Source: an archaeon
GTDB lineage: Archaea; AGJL01; Methanococci; Methanococcales; Methanocaldococcaceae
Assembly: GCA_024278985.1 (NCBI GenBank)
Contig: JAJRSC010000026.1
Coordinates: forward strand, 1-44,690
Length of the DNA: 44,690 nt
Direction: 5' to 3'
Every line of letters starts with the position of its first letter. Positions within the stretch are counted from its first letter, which is position 1. Of this stretch, positions 19,935 to 29,056 are shown in pieces. A program made the translations under genes and the position numbers. The notes under the pieces were generated by a model. It saw nothing but the letters and a program-made list of their open reading frames with translations. It made no database searches and was not told where the DNA came from.

Positions 19935-20416
19935 TTTTCTCTCCCTATCAATCTTGATAAATCTTCAGATGTTACAATTCCTACGATTCTTCTATTTTTA
20001 TCAATTATTGGAATCCCTGATATGTCATATTTCTCCATTTTTTTAGCTATAATTTCAATAGGTTCGTCTTCATATGCAGTTATAACCTTTTTTGTCATTA
20101 TCTCATTAATATCTTTTTTACCTAAAGCAACAGCCTTGGCAATATCCCAAGATGTAACAATTCCTATTAAAATCCCATTTTCATCAACTATAGGGAGATA
20201 ATTTATATCATACTCAACCAAAATTTTTGAAGCCTTTTCTAAAGTAATATCTTTTCTTGCAGTTATAACAGGTGTGGTCATAATATCCTTAGCCAATATA
20301 ACTGGAGATTTCATTGGTTTAAATTCACCTTTTCCTATAGGACTTACTCTTTCAGTTAGTAAAAACTCTCCTCTTAAAATCCATTTTTTTAATTCTTCAG
20401 CAACTTCTCTGGACAT
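19931..20416 (-). CDS. CBS-domain pair, detached C-terminal half of DUF39-CBS protein
   Basis: This 161-residue protein has a short helical lead (SREVAEELKKWILRGEFLLTERV) and then two CBS domains (KDIMTTPVITARKDITLEKA near residue 43; NEIMTKKVITAYEDEPIEII near 104). In M. jannaschii MJ0100 such a pair is fused to DUF39 and, in published work as I recall it, binds S-adenosylmethionine and methylthioadenosine, so it probably senses methionine status. Here it is separate from DUF39 by one in-frame TAA. There is no ribosome binding site before ATG 20416, and the 10 sense codons between that stop and this ATG continue the same frame. Confidence 0.85.
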   Translation of the reverse strand: MSREVAEELKKWILRGEFLLTERVSPIGKGEFKPMKSPVILAKDIMTTPVITARKDITLEKASKILVEYDINYLPIVDENGILIGIVTSWDIAKAVALGKKDINEIMTKKVITAYEDEPIEIIAKKMEKYDISGIPIIDKNRRIVGIVTSEDLSRLIGREK

Positions 20417-20446
20417 TTTATAACTTGAAACTGAACCTGTTTTTAT

Positions 20447-21454
20447 TTATTTTAAGACTTTTTTATTATCAATTTCAACCTCTAAACAAATTTTTCCACT
20501 TCTTAATTCTTTATAGTTTGTTATTCCAACTACTGGTCTTTCTCTTCTTGGTATTCCATAGTCATAAATTTTTACTTCAATATCTTCATCTTTTATAGCA
20601 CATCTTTTAGCTATTTCCTCATTCAAAACAGGAATTGGCACACCAATACCAATATACAACGTAGGCCCATATTTTGGCATTGTTGCAGCTCTTACATATC
20701 TTGGATTCATCTTTTTTAAATCCCCTTTAACCATTAGAGTACCAAATGGAGGATTATGTTGGGTTCCCTCTCCTATTATAAAACCTTCTCCACCACCTAA
20801 GAAAATTTTAGTGCCTATACCAATGGTATTATAGCCTTTGGTTTTGGGATTATAATCATTTTGTAGAGGATTTAATTGTCCTGCTCCTGAAAAGTGTATA
20901 TTTCCATACTCTGGCCAAAGAATTCCCATATAGGTATAAATTTTTTCTTCTCTACTATTTGTAGCAGCAGGATATGCCTGATAACAGTTTCTTGGATTAA
21001 CCATTATTGCCTGATTAACATCATCTAATGTTATTTTAACATTAACCTCTTTTCTTGGATAACAGTCAGTAGTATATCCTTCAGCATATAACTCTATTTC
21101 TTTTCCTCTTACTAAGTCCTCAATAACATGAGCTCCTCCATATTCAATATCAATATCTGGGTCTTCATTTGGCTGAGCGGCTCCTATATAAGTATCTACT
21201 GCGGCCAATCCTCCGTATGCTTCCACATTATTTAAATATATATTGAGCATTTTTATTGGTGGGTCTGAATGACCAAAGTTTATAAATACTCCAGATGAAC
21301 ACATAGCTCCAAAGGTTCCTGTTGTAACAACATCAACATAATCAGCAGCCTTTTTAGCTCCTTCTTCTTCAACTATTTTAATCATTTCCTCAGCAGTAAC
21401 TACAACTGCCTCTCCTTTCTTAATTTTTTCATTAATTTCTTTTATAGTTTTCAT
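20447..21454 (-). CDS. DUF39 homocysteine biosynthesis protein, cut short by in-frame TAA
   Basis: This 335-residue COG1900/DUF39 enzyme corresponds to Methanosarcina MA1821 and M. jannaschii MJ0100, proposed L-aspartate-semialdehyde sulfurtransferase. Cys52 in GAMCSSG and the Cys of NPRNCYQAY near 154 are candidates for the sulfur-carrying residues. [19 protein letters not shown] near 220 is a family signature. The ribosome binding site GGAGAT stands four bases before ATG. The usual fusion partner, a CBS pair, follows in the same frame after one TAA (20449-20447), and the codons between read IKTGSVSSYK, like the normal linker. The catalytic domain looks complete, so activity may persist while regulation changes. 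Confidence 0.9.
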   Translation of the reverse strand: MKTIKEINEKIKKGEAVVVTAEEMIKIVEEEGAKKAADYVDVVTTGTFGAMCSSGVFINFGHSDPPIKMLNIYLNNVEAYGGLAAVDTYIGAAQPNEDPDIDIEYGGAHVIEDLVRGKEIELYAEGYTTDCYPRKEVNVKITLDDVNQAIMVNPRNCYQAYPAATNSREEKIYTYMGILWPEYGNIHFSGAGQLNPLQNDYNPKTKGYNTIGIGTKIFLGGGEGFIIGEGTQHNPPFGTLMVKGDLKKMNPRYVRAATMPKYGPTLYIGIGVPIPVLNEEIAKRCAIKDEDIEVKIYDYGIPRRERPVVGITNYKELRSGKICLEVEIDNKKVLK

Positions 21455-21515
21455 AAATATCTCCAGATTATATGCTTTAAGATAAAAAATAAGGGAAATA
21501 TATTTATGTTACTAA

Positions 21516-21526
21516 TTTATATATAG
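21516..21526 (-). promoter_or_regulatory. Probable TATA box of the DUF39 operon
   Basis: The minus strand reads CTATATATAAA about 62-72 bases before the DUF39 ATG. Transcription starting about 25 bases later would leave a leader near 40 bases with GGAGAT close to the ATG. Confidence 0.45.
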
Positions 21527-21590
21527 TTCTTACTTTTAAAATATAACATTTAAATTAAACATAAAAATAGAAAACTAAATATTGGTTGGG

Positions 21591-22205
21591 TTATATTATA
21601 TCTAAGATATCATCAAATTTTATTATTCCCTCTCTAACTAATTTTATATTATTATTTTCAATTTTAATAACAGTTGAAGGTTTTTTATATTTACACTCTC
21701 CTATATCTACAACATAATCAACCTTTTTAATAACTTCCTTATCAATATCCTCAACTCTATAAGCTTCTTTATTCCCTGATATATTGGCAGATGTTGTAGT
21801 TAATGGAACTGTACATAAATCTCTTGTAAATTTAACATCTGGAACTCTAATTCCAATATATTCCTTTGCAACAATATCAGGAATAATATCTTTCTTCTTT
21901 AAAATTATTGTTAAAGGTCCTGGCAAGAAGTTATCTATAATTTTTTTGGCCAAATCATTTACATAGGCATATTTTTCTATCTCATTGGTATCTTTTAGAC
22001 ATATAGAAATTGGTTTTGAGAAATCTCTTTTTTTTATCTCATATATTTTTTTAACTACATCTACATCTAAGGCATTTCCTGATATTCCATAAACTGTATC
22101 TGTTCCAACAATAATAATTTTACCCTTTATGAGTTCTTTCATCAAAAATTGTAAAATATTTTCATCATAATTATTAATATCAGTAATTTTTATGAATTTG
22201 TTCAT
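21591..22205 (-). CDS. L-threonylcarbamoyladenylate synthase (Sua5/YrdC)
   Basis: This enzyme forms threonylcarbamoyl-AMP from threonine, bicarbonate and ATP, the first step of t6A modification of ANN-decoding tRNAs. KEOPS, whose Cgi121 subunit is encoded at 29559, uses the product. The 204-residue protein is the YrdC domain alone: GTDTVYGISGNA near 33, KKRDFSKPISICL near 58, PGPLTIILKK near 94 and TTTSANISGN near 137, with a short C-terminal tail. It lacks the extra Sua5 domain. GGTGA precedes the ATG by about six bases. It is divergent from aIF1A. Confidence 0.9.
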   Translation of the reverse strand: MNKFIKITDINNYDENILQFLMKELIKGKIIIVGTDTVYGISGNALDVDVVKKIYEIKKRDFSKPISICLKDTNEIEKYAYVNDLAKKIIDNFLPGPLTIILKKKDIIPDIVAKEYIGIRVPDVKFTRDLCTVPLTTTSANISGNKEAYRVEDIDKEVIKKVDYVVDIGECKYKKPSTVIKIENNNIKLVREGIIKFDDILDII

Positions 22206-22311
22206 ATTTCTTCACCTTAATATTAAATAATAAAAGTTTCTATAACTATTTTATATAGGTTAATTTAAAAGTCATAAGAGTATAAAAAATAAAAAAATAC
22301 AAGGTGAGAAA

Positions 22312-22608
22312 ATGGAAGAACAACAAATTAGAGTTAGAATACCAAACAAGGAAGAAAATGAAATATTAGGGATTGTTGAGCAAATGTTAGGAGCTAGTAG
22401 AATGAGAGTAAGATGTTTAGATGGAAAAACAAGATTAGCAAGAATTCCAGGAAGATTAAAGAGAAAAATATGGATTAAAGAGGGAGATATAGTTATAGTT
22501 AAACCTTGGGTTGTTCAAGGAGATGAAAAATGTGATATTATTTGGAGATATACAAAAACACAGGTAGAATGGTTAAAAAGAAAGGGATATTTAGATGAAC
22601 TTTTATAG
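22312..22608 (+). CDS. eif1A: Translation initiation factor aIF-1A
   Basis: This 98-residue S1/OB-fold factor binds the ribosomal A site during initiation. The sequence is typical: [38 protein letters not shown] and [17 protein letters not shown], with a short C-terminal tail. GGTGAG stands 3 bases before the ATG. RIO1 kinase begins immediately after its TAG, a pairing of translation and ribosome-assembly genes that I also recall from M. jannaschii (MJ0445-MJ0444). Confidence 0.97.
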   Translation: MEEQQIRVRIPNKEENEILGIVEQMLGASRMRVRCLDGKTRLARIPGRLKRKIWIKEGDIVIVKPWVVQGDEKCDIIWRYTKTQVEWLKRKGYLDELL

Positions 22609-23436
22609 ATGGTGATAAATATAGATTTTGAAGATTTATTAAGTAAGAAGGATTTAAAAAAAGTAGATGAAGAAATTCAGGAATTAATTGAAAGAGAAAG
22701 AAAATTTTTTGAAGAGTTAAAGACAGCAAATGAAATATTTGATAAAAGAACATTAATGAATCTATTTAATTTATTGGTTGGGAAACATCTAACTGAATAT
22801 ATAGGAGTTATTAACTCTGGGAAGGAGGCAGTTGTTATTAAAGCAAGAAAAGGTAAATTTTATAGAGCAGTAAAAGTTTATAGAGTTGCAACCTGTGATT
22901 TTAAAACAATGAGTAAATATATACAAGGAGACCCAAGATTTCATTTAAAAAAAAGTAGTAGAAGGGCAATTATACATGCATGGGTTGAAAAAGAATTTAG
23001 AAATTTAAAAAGAGCATCAGAAATTATAAATGCACCTAAGGCAAGAGTTAGAAGGGAGAATATTTTAGTTATGGACTTTGTAGGATATAGAGGAGAACCT
23101 GCTCCAAGATTAAAGGATGTTAATGTTGATTGGAACAAATTTTATAAAGAAATTAAGGACAGTATGATTAAGTTATACAATGAGGGAGAAATGGTTCATG
23201 GAGATTTAAGTGAATACAATATTTTAGTTAAAAATGATGAACCTGTTATTATTGACTTTTCTCAAAGTGTAGTTATACAGCATCCTCTTGCAGAGCCATT
23301 ATTAATAAGGGACTGTATAAATATAGCCAACTTTTTTAGTAAAAAAGGAATAAATACAAATTATAAATCATTGTATAAAGAAATTACAGGGAGGGATATA
23401 AATCCAGTAGATGAAGCTATGGTAAAATGCTTATAA
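22609..23436 (+). CDS. rio1: RIO1 serine/threonine kinase
   Basis: This atypical kinase/ATPase acts in small-subunit ribosome maturation. In about 275 residues it has the glycine-poor nucleotide loop SGKEAVVIKARK, the ATP-binding Lys in YRAVKVYR near 87, the catalytic loop HGDLSEYN near 202 and the metal-binding IDFSQSV near 220. The true start is uncertain. ATG 22609 directly abuts the aIF1A stop and partly overlaps the ribosome binding site GGTGAT (22611-22616), whereas the codon four bases after that site is ATA (22621). Use of ATG 22609, GTG 22612 or ATA 22621 cannot be settled from sequence. The 3' end overlaps the convergent radical SAM gene by six bases. Confidence 0.95.
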   Translation: MVINIDFEDLLSKKDLKKVDEEIQELIERERKFFEELKTANEIFDKRTLMNLFNLLVGKHLTEYIGVINSGKEAVVIKARKGKFYRAVKVYRVATCDFKTMSKYIQGDPRFHLKKSSRRAIIHAWVEKEFRNLKRASEIINAPKARVRRENILVMDFVGYRGEPAPRLKDVNVDWNKFYKEIKDSMIKLYNEGEMVHGDLSEYNILVKNDEPVIIDFSQSVVIQHPLAEPLLIRDCINIANFFSKKGINTNYKSLYKEITGRDINPVDEAMVKCL

Positions 23437-24258
23437 AGGTTTCCATTCTCTTTTTATATCTGGCACTTCTGAAAATATATCATATTTTATATTTTCTAAT
23501 AAAAAACTATCCATATCCCTTATATTATATAATAAACATCCTTTTATAGTTATGTTGGTTTTATTGTTAAGTTTTCTCATCTCATCAACCATTAGAAGAA
23601 GATGCTTTAAAGACCCAAGTTTTTCTTTATCAATATTTAGAATATCTATAATTTTTTTGTCATAAACAATAAGATGATGAACCATAATTTCATCAACATT
23701 CAATTTAGCAATTTCTAATAAATCATTTTCATTAACTCCTGGGATATATATGGTTCTAATTATTGTATGAAATCTTTCATTACACAACTTAATATTTTCT
23801 AAAACCTTTTTTAAATAGTCTTTTCCACAGATTTCTTTATATCTATAATAAGCAGGGAGGGAAATCATAACTAAATCTAACTCAAGTTTTTCAAATTCAT
23901 CCAATATTTTTTCATTTAAGAGAAGACCATTAGTTTGTAAATCTACTCTTAAATTATACTCTTTACCTATCTGAATTGCCTTTTTAACACCTTCAATATC
24001 TAATAATGGTTCTCCATACTGGGATATTGTAACAGCTTCTGCTTCTTCTAAGTTCCCATATATTCCTCTTCTAACTTTTTTTAGTTTTGAGTAGCAAAAT
24101 AAACAACATAAATTACATTTTTGAGTTAATTCTATTGATGGGTGATGATAGGGATTTTCTTTATTAGTTATTCCCTCACATCCATAGCAATGTTTAACAT
24201 ATTTTAATTCTTTAACAATCTTTTTTAGTTTTTTAGATGTTTCACTTCTTAAAATCAT
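23431..24258 (-). CDS. Radical SAM protein of unknown substrate
   Basis: This 275-residue protein has the radical SAM cluster in KCNLCCLFCYSK near residue 48 (C-x3-C-x2-C, with one extra Cys), QYGEPLL near 80 as the SAM-binding Gly-Glu segment, and QTNGLLLNE near 108. An extra CYGC pair lies near residue 24, before the cluster, and HHLIVYDKK sits near 190. There is no second ferredoxin-type SPASM domain. Its start overlaps the stop of the probable methanogenesis marker 17 gene by four bases. That coupling makes a role in methanogen cofactor or methyl-CoM reductase maturation a fair guess, not shown by the sequence. Confidence 0.75.
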   Translation of the reverse strand: MILRSETSKKLKKIVKELKYVKHCYGCEGITNKENPYHHPSIELTQKCNLCCLFCYSKLKKVRRGIYGNLEEAEAVTISQYGEPLLDIEGVKKAIQIGKEYNLRVDLQTNGLLLNEKILDEFEKLELDLVMISLPAYYRYKEICGKDYLKKVLENIKLCNERFHTIIRTIYIPGVNENDLLEIAKLNVDEIMVHHLIVYDKKIIDILNIDKEKLGSLKHLLLMVDEMRKLNNKTNITIKGCLLYNIRDMDSFLLENIKYDIFSEVPDIKREWKPL

Positions 24259-24806
24259 TTTATCATTTCAAGTTTCTCTTTTAATTTTTTTGCTTCTTCA
24301 ATCTCTTCAGGTTTTAAAGGTCTTTCAGAAGCAAGTAAAACAATAGCTTTGTCTATAAAGCTTTTTCTTATTCTCATACCTTCAGGGAAAACTCTATTCA
24401 TAAAATCTAAGACCTTATCAACAAAATCCTTACTTGTATCATATATTTCCATATCCAAATCAATATTTGAGTCAGTTATTATTTCAAATCTTGTAGGTTG
24501 TTCAATAACATGAATCTTTTTTAATAAATATGGGAGATAAGTTTCATCAGTTATTTTTAGTTTATAAATGATTTTTCCATTTTCTTTTTTCTGTTCAACA
24601 ATTTCAGCCATATCTCTCAATTTAATTATTTTTCTTGTTGGTTTTGGTAATGCACCTAAGATAAAATAAGGATCTTTTTCTCTTGCAATAAATTCAACTC
24701 TAATTAATGACTTTCCTAACAGTAAATCCTCTAAAGCAGTCTGAATAACTTTAGTGTATATTTTTTTCGCTGCTTCATCTTTACAATCAACATAAATATC
24801 TGCCAT
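24255..24806 (-). CDS. Probable methanogenesis marker protein 17
   Basis: This 183-residue soluble protein has no catalytic motif. The order of segments (DPYFILGALPKPTRKIIKLRD near 46, YLPYLLKKI near 89, QPTRFEIITDSN near 102, FPEGMRIRKSFIDKAIVLLASE near 140) matches my recollection of marker 17, a protein nearly confined to methanogens and implicated by association in maturation of methyl-coenzyme M reductase. I could not check this against a profile. It is translationally coupled to the radical SAM gene at 23431 and divergent from the DASS transporter. Confidence 0.55.
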   Translation of the reverse strand: MADIYVDCKDEAAKKIYTKVIQTALEDLLLGKSLIRVEFIAREKDPYFILGALPKPTRKIIKLRDMAEIVEQKKENGKIIYKLKITDETYLPYLLKKIHVIEQPTRFEIITDSNIDLDMEIYDTSKDFVDKVLDFMNRVFPEGMRIRKSFIDKAIVLLASERPLKPEEIEEAKKLKEKLEMIK

Positions 24807-24883
24807 ATTTTAACACCTACAATAAATTTTTATTTATGATAAACATTTAAAGTTTAATCTACATAAAATTAACTGGGATTTTT

Positions 24884-26170
24884 ATGAGGAGCTTAATATT
24901 AAGTGTAGTTATATCTCTAATATCTTATATAATACTTTCAAATTTTTTATTACCAGTTGAAGCCAAATTTATTGGAGTAGTTATTTTATTAATTTTACTT
25001 TGGAGTTTAGAGGCTTTACCTTTAGGAGTAGTTTCTTTACTACCTATAATTATTTTCCCAATATTGGGAATTTTAGATATTGGAGATGTAACTTCCAACT
25101 ACTCAAAACCCATAATTTTTTTATTTTTAGGAGGTTTTTTAATTGCTATTGCAGTTGAAAAATATAATCTTCATAAATATATTGCTACAAAATTTTTAAA
25201 AATATTTCCAAAAAATCCATTTGGAATAATATTTTCTATTTCTTTTACATCTGCTTTATTAAGTTCTTTTCTTTCAAACACAACAACCACATTATTACTT
25301 CTACCTATGGCTATATCCTTAATTGAAAAATTAGATATTCAGAAAAAGTTGGTTTTAGCAACTGCATATGGAGCAAGTATTGGAGGAATATTAACACCTA
25401 TTGGAACTCCACCCAATTTAATACTCATAGGATTTCTGGAGGAATTTGGACTAAAAAAAATTAGTTTTGTTGATTGGATAATAATGATGTTTCCATTAGT
25501 TATAATAATGCTAACAATTATGAGCTTTTTGTTATCCTACGATATAAAAGAGATTAAATTAGATTACAACAAAAAAATGACTTTAGATAAAAATCAAAAA
25601 AAGATTTTAGTAATTTTAATTTTAATGATTATCTCACTGTTTATAAACTCTTTCTATTTAAAGTTAAATGATAGTATTATATTACTAACTTTTGGATTAT
25701 TATTATTTTTACCAAAAATATCACTTTTAGATTGGGAAGACACTAAAAAAATTCCATATCAAATAATATTTTTATTTGGAGCTGGTTTTACAATAGCTAA
25801 GGGATTTGTAGAGATTGGATTAGCTGATAAAATTGCAATATTTTTATTAAACTATACTAATTTACCAGATATACTATTAACTTTATTAGTTGCTGGAATA
25901 GTTACATTTTCAACAGAAATAACCAGTAATACTGCATTAACATCAATTATTTTACCAATAATATATAAATTAGGATATTATAAGTTGTTAATTGTTTCTA
26001 CTATATGTGCAAGTTATGCATTTATGCTACCTATTGCAACCCCTCCAAATGCCATAGCCATGAGTTCAGGAGTATTAAAAACTAAAGATATGATAAAATA
26101 TGGATTTATATTAAATATAATTGGTATTACTTTAACTACAATTATATCAACAATTTATTGGAGGATATAA
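24884..26170 (+). CDS. DASS/SLC13-family sodium:anion symporter
   Basis: This 428-residue membrane protein has about 11 helices in two inverted repeats. It carries the family's paired SNT signatures, LSNTTTT near 130 and TSNTALTS near 345, each followed by a Pro-Asn turn ([10 protein letters not shown] near 174; [10 protein letters not shown] near 388). These form the Na+ and substrate sites of dicarboxylate, sulfate or phosphate symporters. The carried anion cannot be told. GGGAT stands a few bases before the ATG. The end overlaps the purine-rich leader of the UPF0200 gene, so the two are probably cotranscribed. Confidence 0.88.
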   Translation: MRSLILSVVISLISYIILSNFLLPVEAKFIGVVILLILLWSLEALPLGVVSLLPIIIFPILGILDIGDVTSNYSKPIIFLFLGGFLIAIAVEKYNLHKYIATKFLKIFPKNPFGIIFSISFTSALLSSFLSNTTTTLLLLPMAISLIEKLDIQKKLVLATAYGASIGGILTPIGTPPNLILIGFLEEFGLKKISFVDWIIMMFPLVIIMLTIMSFLLSYDIKEIKLDYNKKMTLDKNQKKILVILILMIISLFINSFYLKLNDSIILLTFGLLLFLPKISLLDWEDTKKIPYQIIFLFGAGFTIAKGFVEIGLADKIAIFLLNYTNLPDILLTLLVAGIVTFSTEITSNTALTSIILPIIYKLGYYKLLIVSTICASYAFMLPIATPPNAIAMSSGVLKTKDMIKYGFILNIIGITLTTIISTIYWRI

Positions 26171-26172
26171 AT

Positions 26173-26757
26173 ATGTTATTAATAGGGATAACTGGAATGC
26201 CAGGAGCTGGAAAGAGTGCAATATTTAAAGTGGCAGAAATGCTAAATATTCCAATAATAGCAATGGGAGATGTAGTTAGAGAAGAGACAATAAAAGAGGG
26301 ACTTAAATTAACACCTGAAAATGTTGGAAAGACAGCTATAAAATTAAGAGAAAAGTATGGGAATGAAGCAGTTGCAGTTGTTTGTTTAGAAAAAATAAAT
26401 AAAGAGTTTAAAAATAGGGATATTGTTATTGTTGAGGGAATAAGAAGTTTATATGAATTAAACTATTTTAGAAAAAACTATCCTCTTGTCTTAATAGGGA
26501 TTCATTCTTCTCCTTTAACAAGATATAACAGAATCAAAGAAAGAAAAAGAGAAGATGATTCTTCTGATTGGAATATCTTTATAGAGAGAGATTTAAGAGA
26601 GTTAAACTTTGGAATTGGTAATGTTATTGCACTCTCTGATTTTATGGTTATTAATGAAGACAGTTATGATAATTTAGTAAATAACTTAAAGAATATTGTA
26701 GAAAATATTATCAAGAATAAAGATAAATTTAAAGAACATAAATTTATATATAGATGA
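26173..26757 (+). CDS. UPF0200 P-loop nucleotide kinase (dephospho-CoA kinase-like)
   Basis: This 194-residue P-loop protein has [14 protein letters not shown] at residues 4-17 (Walker A), an IVIVEGIRS strand near 93 in the Walker B position, and [18 protein letters not shown] with a LID-like Arg cluster near 120. It belongs to the archaeal UPF0200 group related to dephospho-CoA and nucleotide monophosphate kinases; the substrate is not established. I start at ATG 26173 because GGAGGAT lies just before it; TTG 26158 is part of that region and overlaps the transporter. glmS follows after 4 bases. Confidence 0.85.
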   Translation: MLLIGITGMPGAGKSAIFKVAEMLNIPIIAMGDVVREETIKEGLKLTPENVGKTAIKLREKYGNEAVAVVCLEKINKEFKNRDIVIVEGIRSLYELNYFRKNYPLVLIGIHSSPLTRYNRIKERKREDDSSDWNIFIERDLRELNFGIGNVIALSDFMVINEDSYDNLVNNLKNIVENIIKNKDKFKEHKFIYR

Positions 26758-26761
26758 AAAT

Positions 26762-28546
26762 ATGTGTGGGATTATTGGATATATTGGGAATAAAAAGGCT
26801 TCAGAAATTTTATATAAAGGATTAAAAAGGTTGGAGTATAGAGGATATGATAGTTGTGGTATAGGAGTAATAAATAAAAAGTTAATAATTAAAAAAGATG
26901 TTGGTAAAGTTGAAGATGTTGCTAAAAAGGAGAAATTTTTAGAAGTTGAGGGAAATATTGGATGTGGCCATGTTAGATGGGCAACACATGGGAAAGTTTC
27001 TAAAGAAAATGCTCATCCACATTCAGATTGTTCTGAAAAAATAGCTGTAGTTCATAATGGTATTATTTCCAATTATAAAGAGCTAAAAGAAGAGTTAATA
27101 AGAAAAGGACATATATTTAAATCTGAGACAGATACTGAAGTTGTAGCACACTTAATTGAAGAAGAGCTTAAAAATCTTGATAGGAATGGAGAGAATTATA
27201 TAACTGCTGTTAAAAATGCATTAAAAAAAATATCTGGAACTTATGCATTAGTTATAATAAATGAAGATTATCCTAATATTCTAATTGGAGCAAGAAATGA
27301 AAGTCCTCTAATTTTGGGAATTGGAGAAAATGAGTATTTTTTAGGAAGTGACATTTCTGCTTTTTTAGATTTTACAAATAAAGCTGTGCCATTAGAAGAT
27401 GGTGACGTTGTAGTTATAAAAAATAATTCCTATGTAATTGAAAATAACAATAAAATAATTAAAAGAAAACCAATAACTATATCATGGTCTCCAGAAGAAG
27501 CTGAAAAATCTGGATATGAGCATTTTATGCTCAAAGAGATTATTGAACAAAAGGATACTTTAAAAATATCTGCTAAAATATCCTCAGAAGAGATTAATGA
27601 ACTTGTTAAAATAATTGATAAAGTAGATAAAATATATTTTGTTGGAGCTGGAACCTCTTTACATGCTTCAATATATGCAGAGTACTTATTTGCTAAATTA
27701 GGGAAATTAGTGGTTGCCGTTGATTCATCAGAATTTTTAAATAAGGGTGTTGTAGATGATAATACCCTTGTAGTTGGAATTACACAAAGTGGAGAAACTT
27801 ATGATACACTAAAAGCTTTAAAATATGCTAAAGAAAAAGGTGCTAAAACTGCAAGTATAGTTAATGTTCTTGGTTCTACAGCAACAAGAATCGTAGATAT
27901 TCCTATTTTAATGGGTGCAGGTTTAGAAGTGGCTGTATGTGCAACAAAAACATTCACATCCCAATTAATGATAATATATAGATTGTTTATTAAGTATGGA
28001 GAACTTTTAGGTAGAGATATGGAAATTTATAAAAAAGAAATTGAAAATATCCCCAAATATATTGAAGATGTTTTAAATAAAAGGGAAGATATAAAGGTAA
28101 TAGCTGAAAGTTTAAAAGCAAATAACTATATATTCATTTCAAAAGGTATTAATATTCTAAGTGCTTTAGAGGGAGCATTAAAATTTAAAGAAATCACATA
28201 TTTACATGCTGAAGGTATGAGTGCAGGAATGTTAAAGCATGGAACAATTTCATTAATAGATGAAAATTTTGATACTATAGCTATAGTTCCTCCAAAAAGT
28301 TCTAATGTATATAATTCAATATTATCAAACATTGAAGAAGTTAAAGCAAGAAATGGAAGAGTTATTGCAATATCTCCATACAACTTAGAAAATACTGATA
28401 ATATTATTGTTCCAGAGGTTTTAGAAGAAATTTCTCCAATAGTTTATGCTCCTGCATATCAACTCTTAGCATATTATAAAGCTGTTCAGTTGGGGAGAGA
28501 TGTAGATAAACCAAGAGGTTTGGCTAAAAGTGTAACAGTTGAATAA
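26762..28546 (+). CDS. glmS: Glutamine:fructose-6-phosphate aminotransferase
   Basis: The enzyme makes glucosamine-6-phosphate, the entry to UDP-GlcNAc and surface glycans. It has 594 residues. Met is removed so Cys2 (MCGIIGYIG) is the glutaminase nucleophile, with HVRWATHG near 74 and HNGIISNYKE near 97. Two SIS sugar-isomerase domains follow (GAGTSLHAS near 295; ITQSGETYDT near 340; GAGLEVAVCATKTFTSQ near 385). The end DKPRGLAKSVTVE is the standard Lys-containing tail. The coding sequence is uninterrupted; the M. jannaschii orthologue contains an intein, absent here. Confidence 0.97.
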   Translation: MCGIIGYIGNKKASEILYKGLKRLEYRGYDSCGIGVINKKLIIKKDVGKVEDVAKKEKFLEVEGNIGCGHVRWATHGKVSKENAHPHSDCSEKIAVVHNGIISNYKELKEELIRKGHIFKSETDTEVVAHLIEEELKNLDRNGENYITAVKNALKKISGTYALVIINEDYPNILIGARNESPLILGIGENEYFLGSDISAFLDFTNKAVPLEDGDVVVIKNNSYVIENNNKIIKRKPITISWSPEEAEKSGYEHFMLKEIIEQKDTLKISAKISSEEINELVKIIDKVDKIYFVGAGTSLHASIYAEYLFAKLGKLVVAVDSSEFLNKGVVDDNTLVVGITQSGETYDTLKALKYAKEKGAKTASIVNVLGSTATRIVDIPILMGAGLEVAVCATKTFTSQLMIIYRLFIKYGELLGRDMEIYKKEIENIPKYIEDVLNKREDIKVIAESLKANNYIFISKGINILSALEGALKFKEITYLHAEGMSAGMLKHGTISLIDENFDTIAIVPPKSSNVYNSILSNIEEVKARNGRVIAISPYNLENTDNIIVPEVLEEISPIVYAPAYQLLAYYKAVQLGRDVDKPRGLAKSVTVE

Positions 28547-28564
28547 ATATATGGAGATGATAAA

Positions 28565-29056
28565 ATGCCTATTGATGAATTAAAAAGGTTCTTTAAAAAA
28601 ATAGCAGGTAATAAAAAAGTTCCTGAGCCAGTTCCAGTCCCTGAGATGGAAGAGTATGAAGAAATTTCAATAACTCCAGATACAGAGAAGAGTGAAAGTT
28701 TATTATTAAAAAGGAAGGAAGAAGAAAAAAAAGAGGAAGAGGTTAAAGTAGAAGTTAAAGAAGTAATTAAAGAGGTTAAAATATATCCAAAAATGTATAT
28801 TGTTAGAATAAAGCATCCTAAAGATTTTGATGAAATAAAGAGATTTTTAGATAATTATGACATAATTATACTTAACTTAGAAGAGGCTCCTATGGAGGCA
28901 ATAAGTAAAAATATAAAGGATTTTATTGATTATGCTTCAATACTTGGATTTAAATTAGGTTTAATAACAGAAACTGTTATGTTAGCTTTTAAAAATGAGG
29001 TTGAGATAGATAAGTATGTTTCAAATATAAAAGAAGATGCCGAACGTGTTGAATAA
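28565..29056 (+). CDS. sepF: SepF-like cell division protein
   Basis: This is the archaeal FtsZ membrane anchor. Of 163 residues, the first ~15 (MPIDELKRFFKKIAG) can form the membrane-binding amphipathic helix. A highly charged Glu/Lys linker spans ~20-75, and the SepF (DUF552) core domain fills ~78-155 with DYDIIILNLEEAP-type strands and helix FIDYASILGFKLGLI. The stop TAA shares its last base with the ATG of the next gene, giving close translational coupling. Confidence 0.9.
   Translation: MPIDELKRFFKKIAGNKKVPEPVPVPEMEEYEEISITPDTEKSESLLLKRKEEEKKEEEVKVEVKEVIKEVKIYPKMYIVRIKHPKDFDEIKRFLDNYDIIILNLEEAPMEAISKNIKDFIDYASILGFKLGLITETVMLAFKNEVEIDKYVSNIKEDAERVE

Noticed and set aside
20447-20449. Recoding of the DUF39 stop as selenocysteine or pyrrolysine
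   Set aside because: The codon is TAA; those residues use TGA and TAG.
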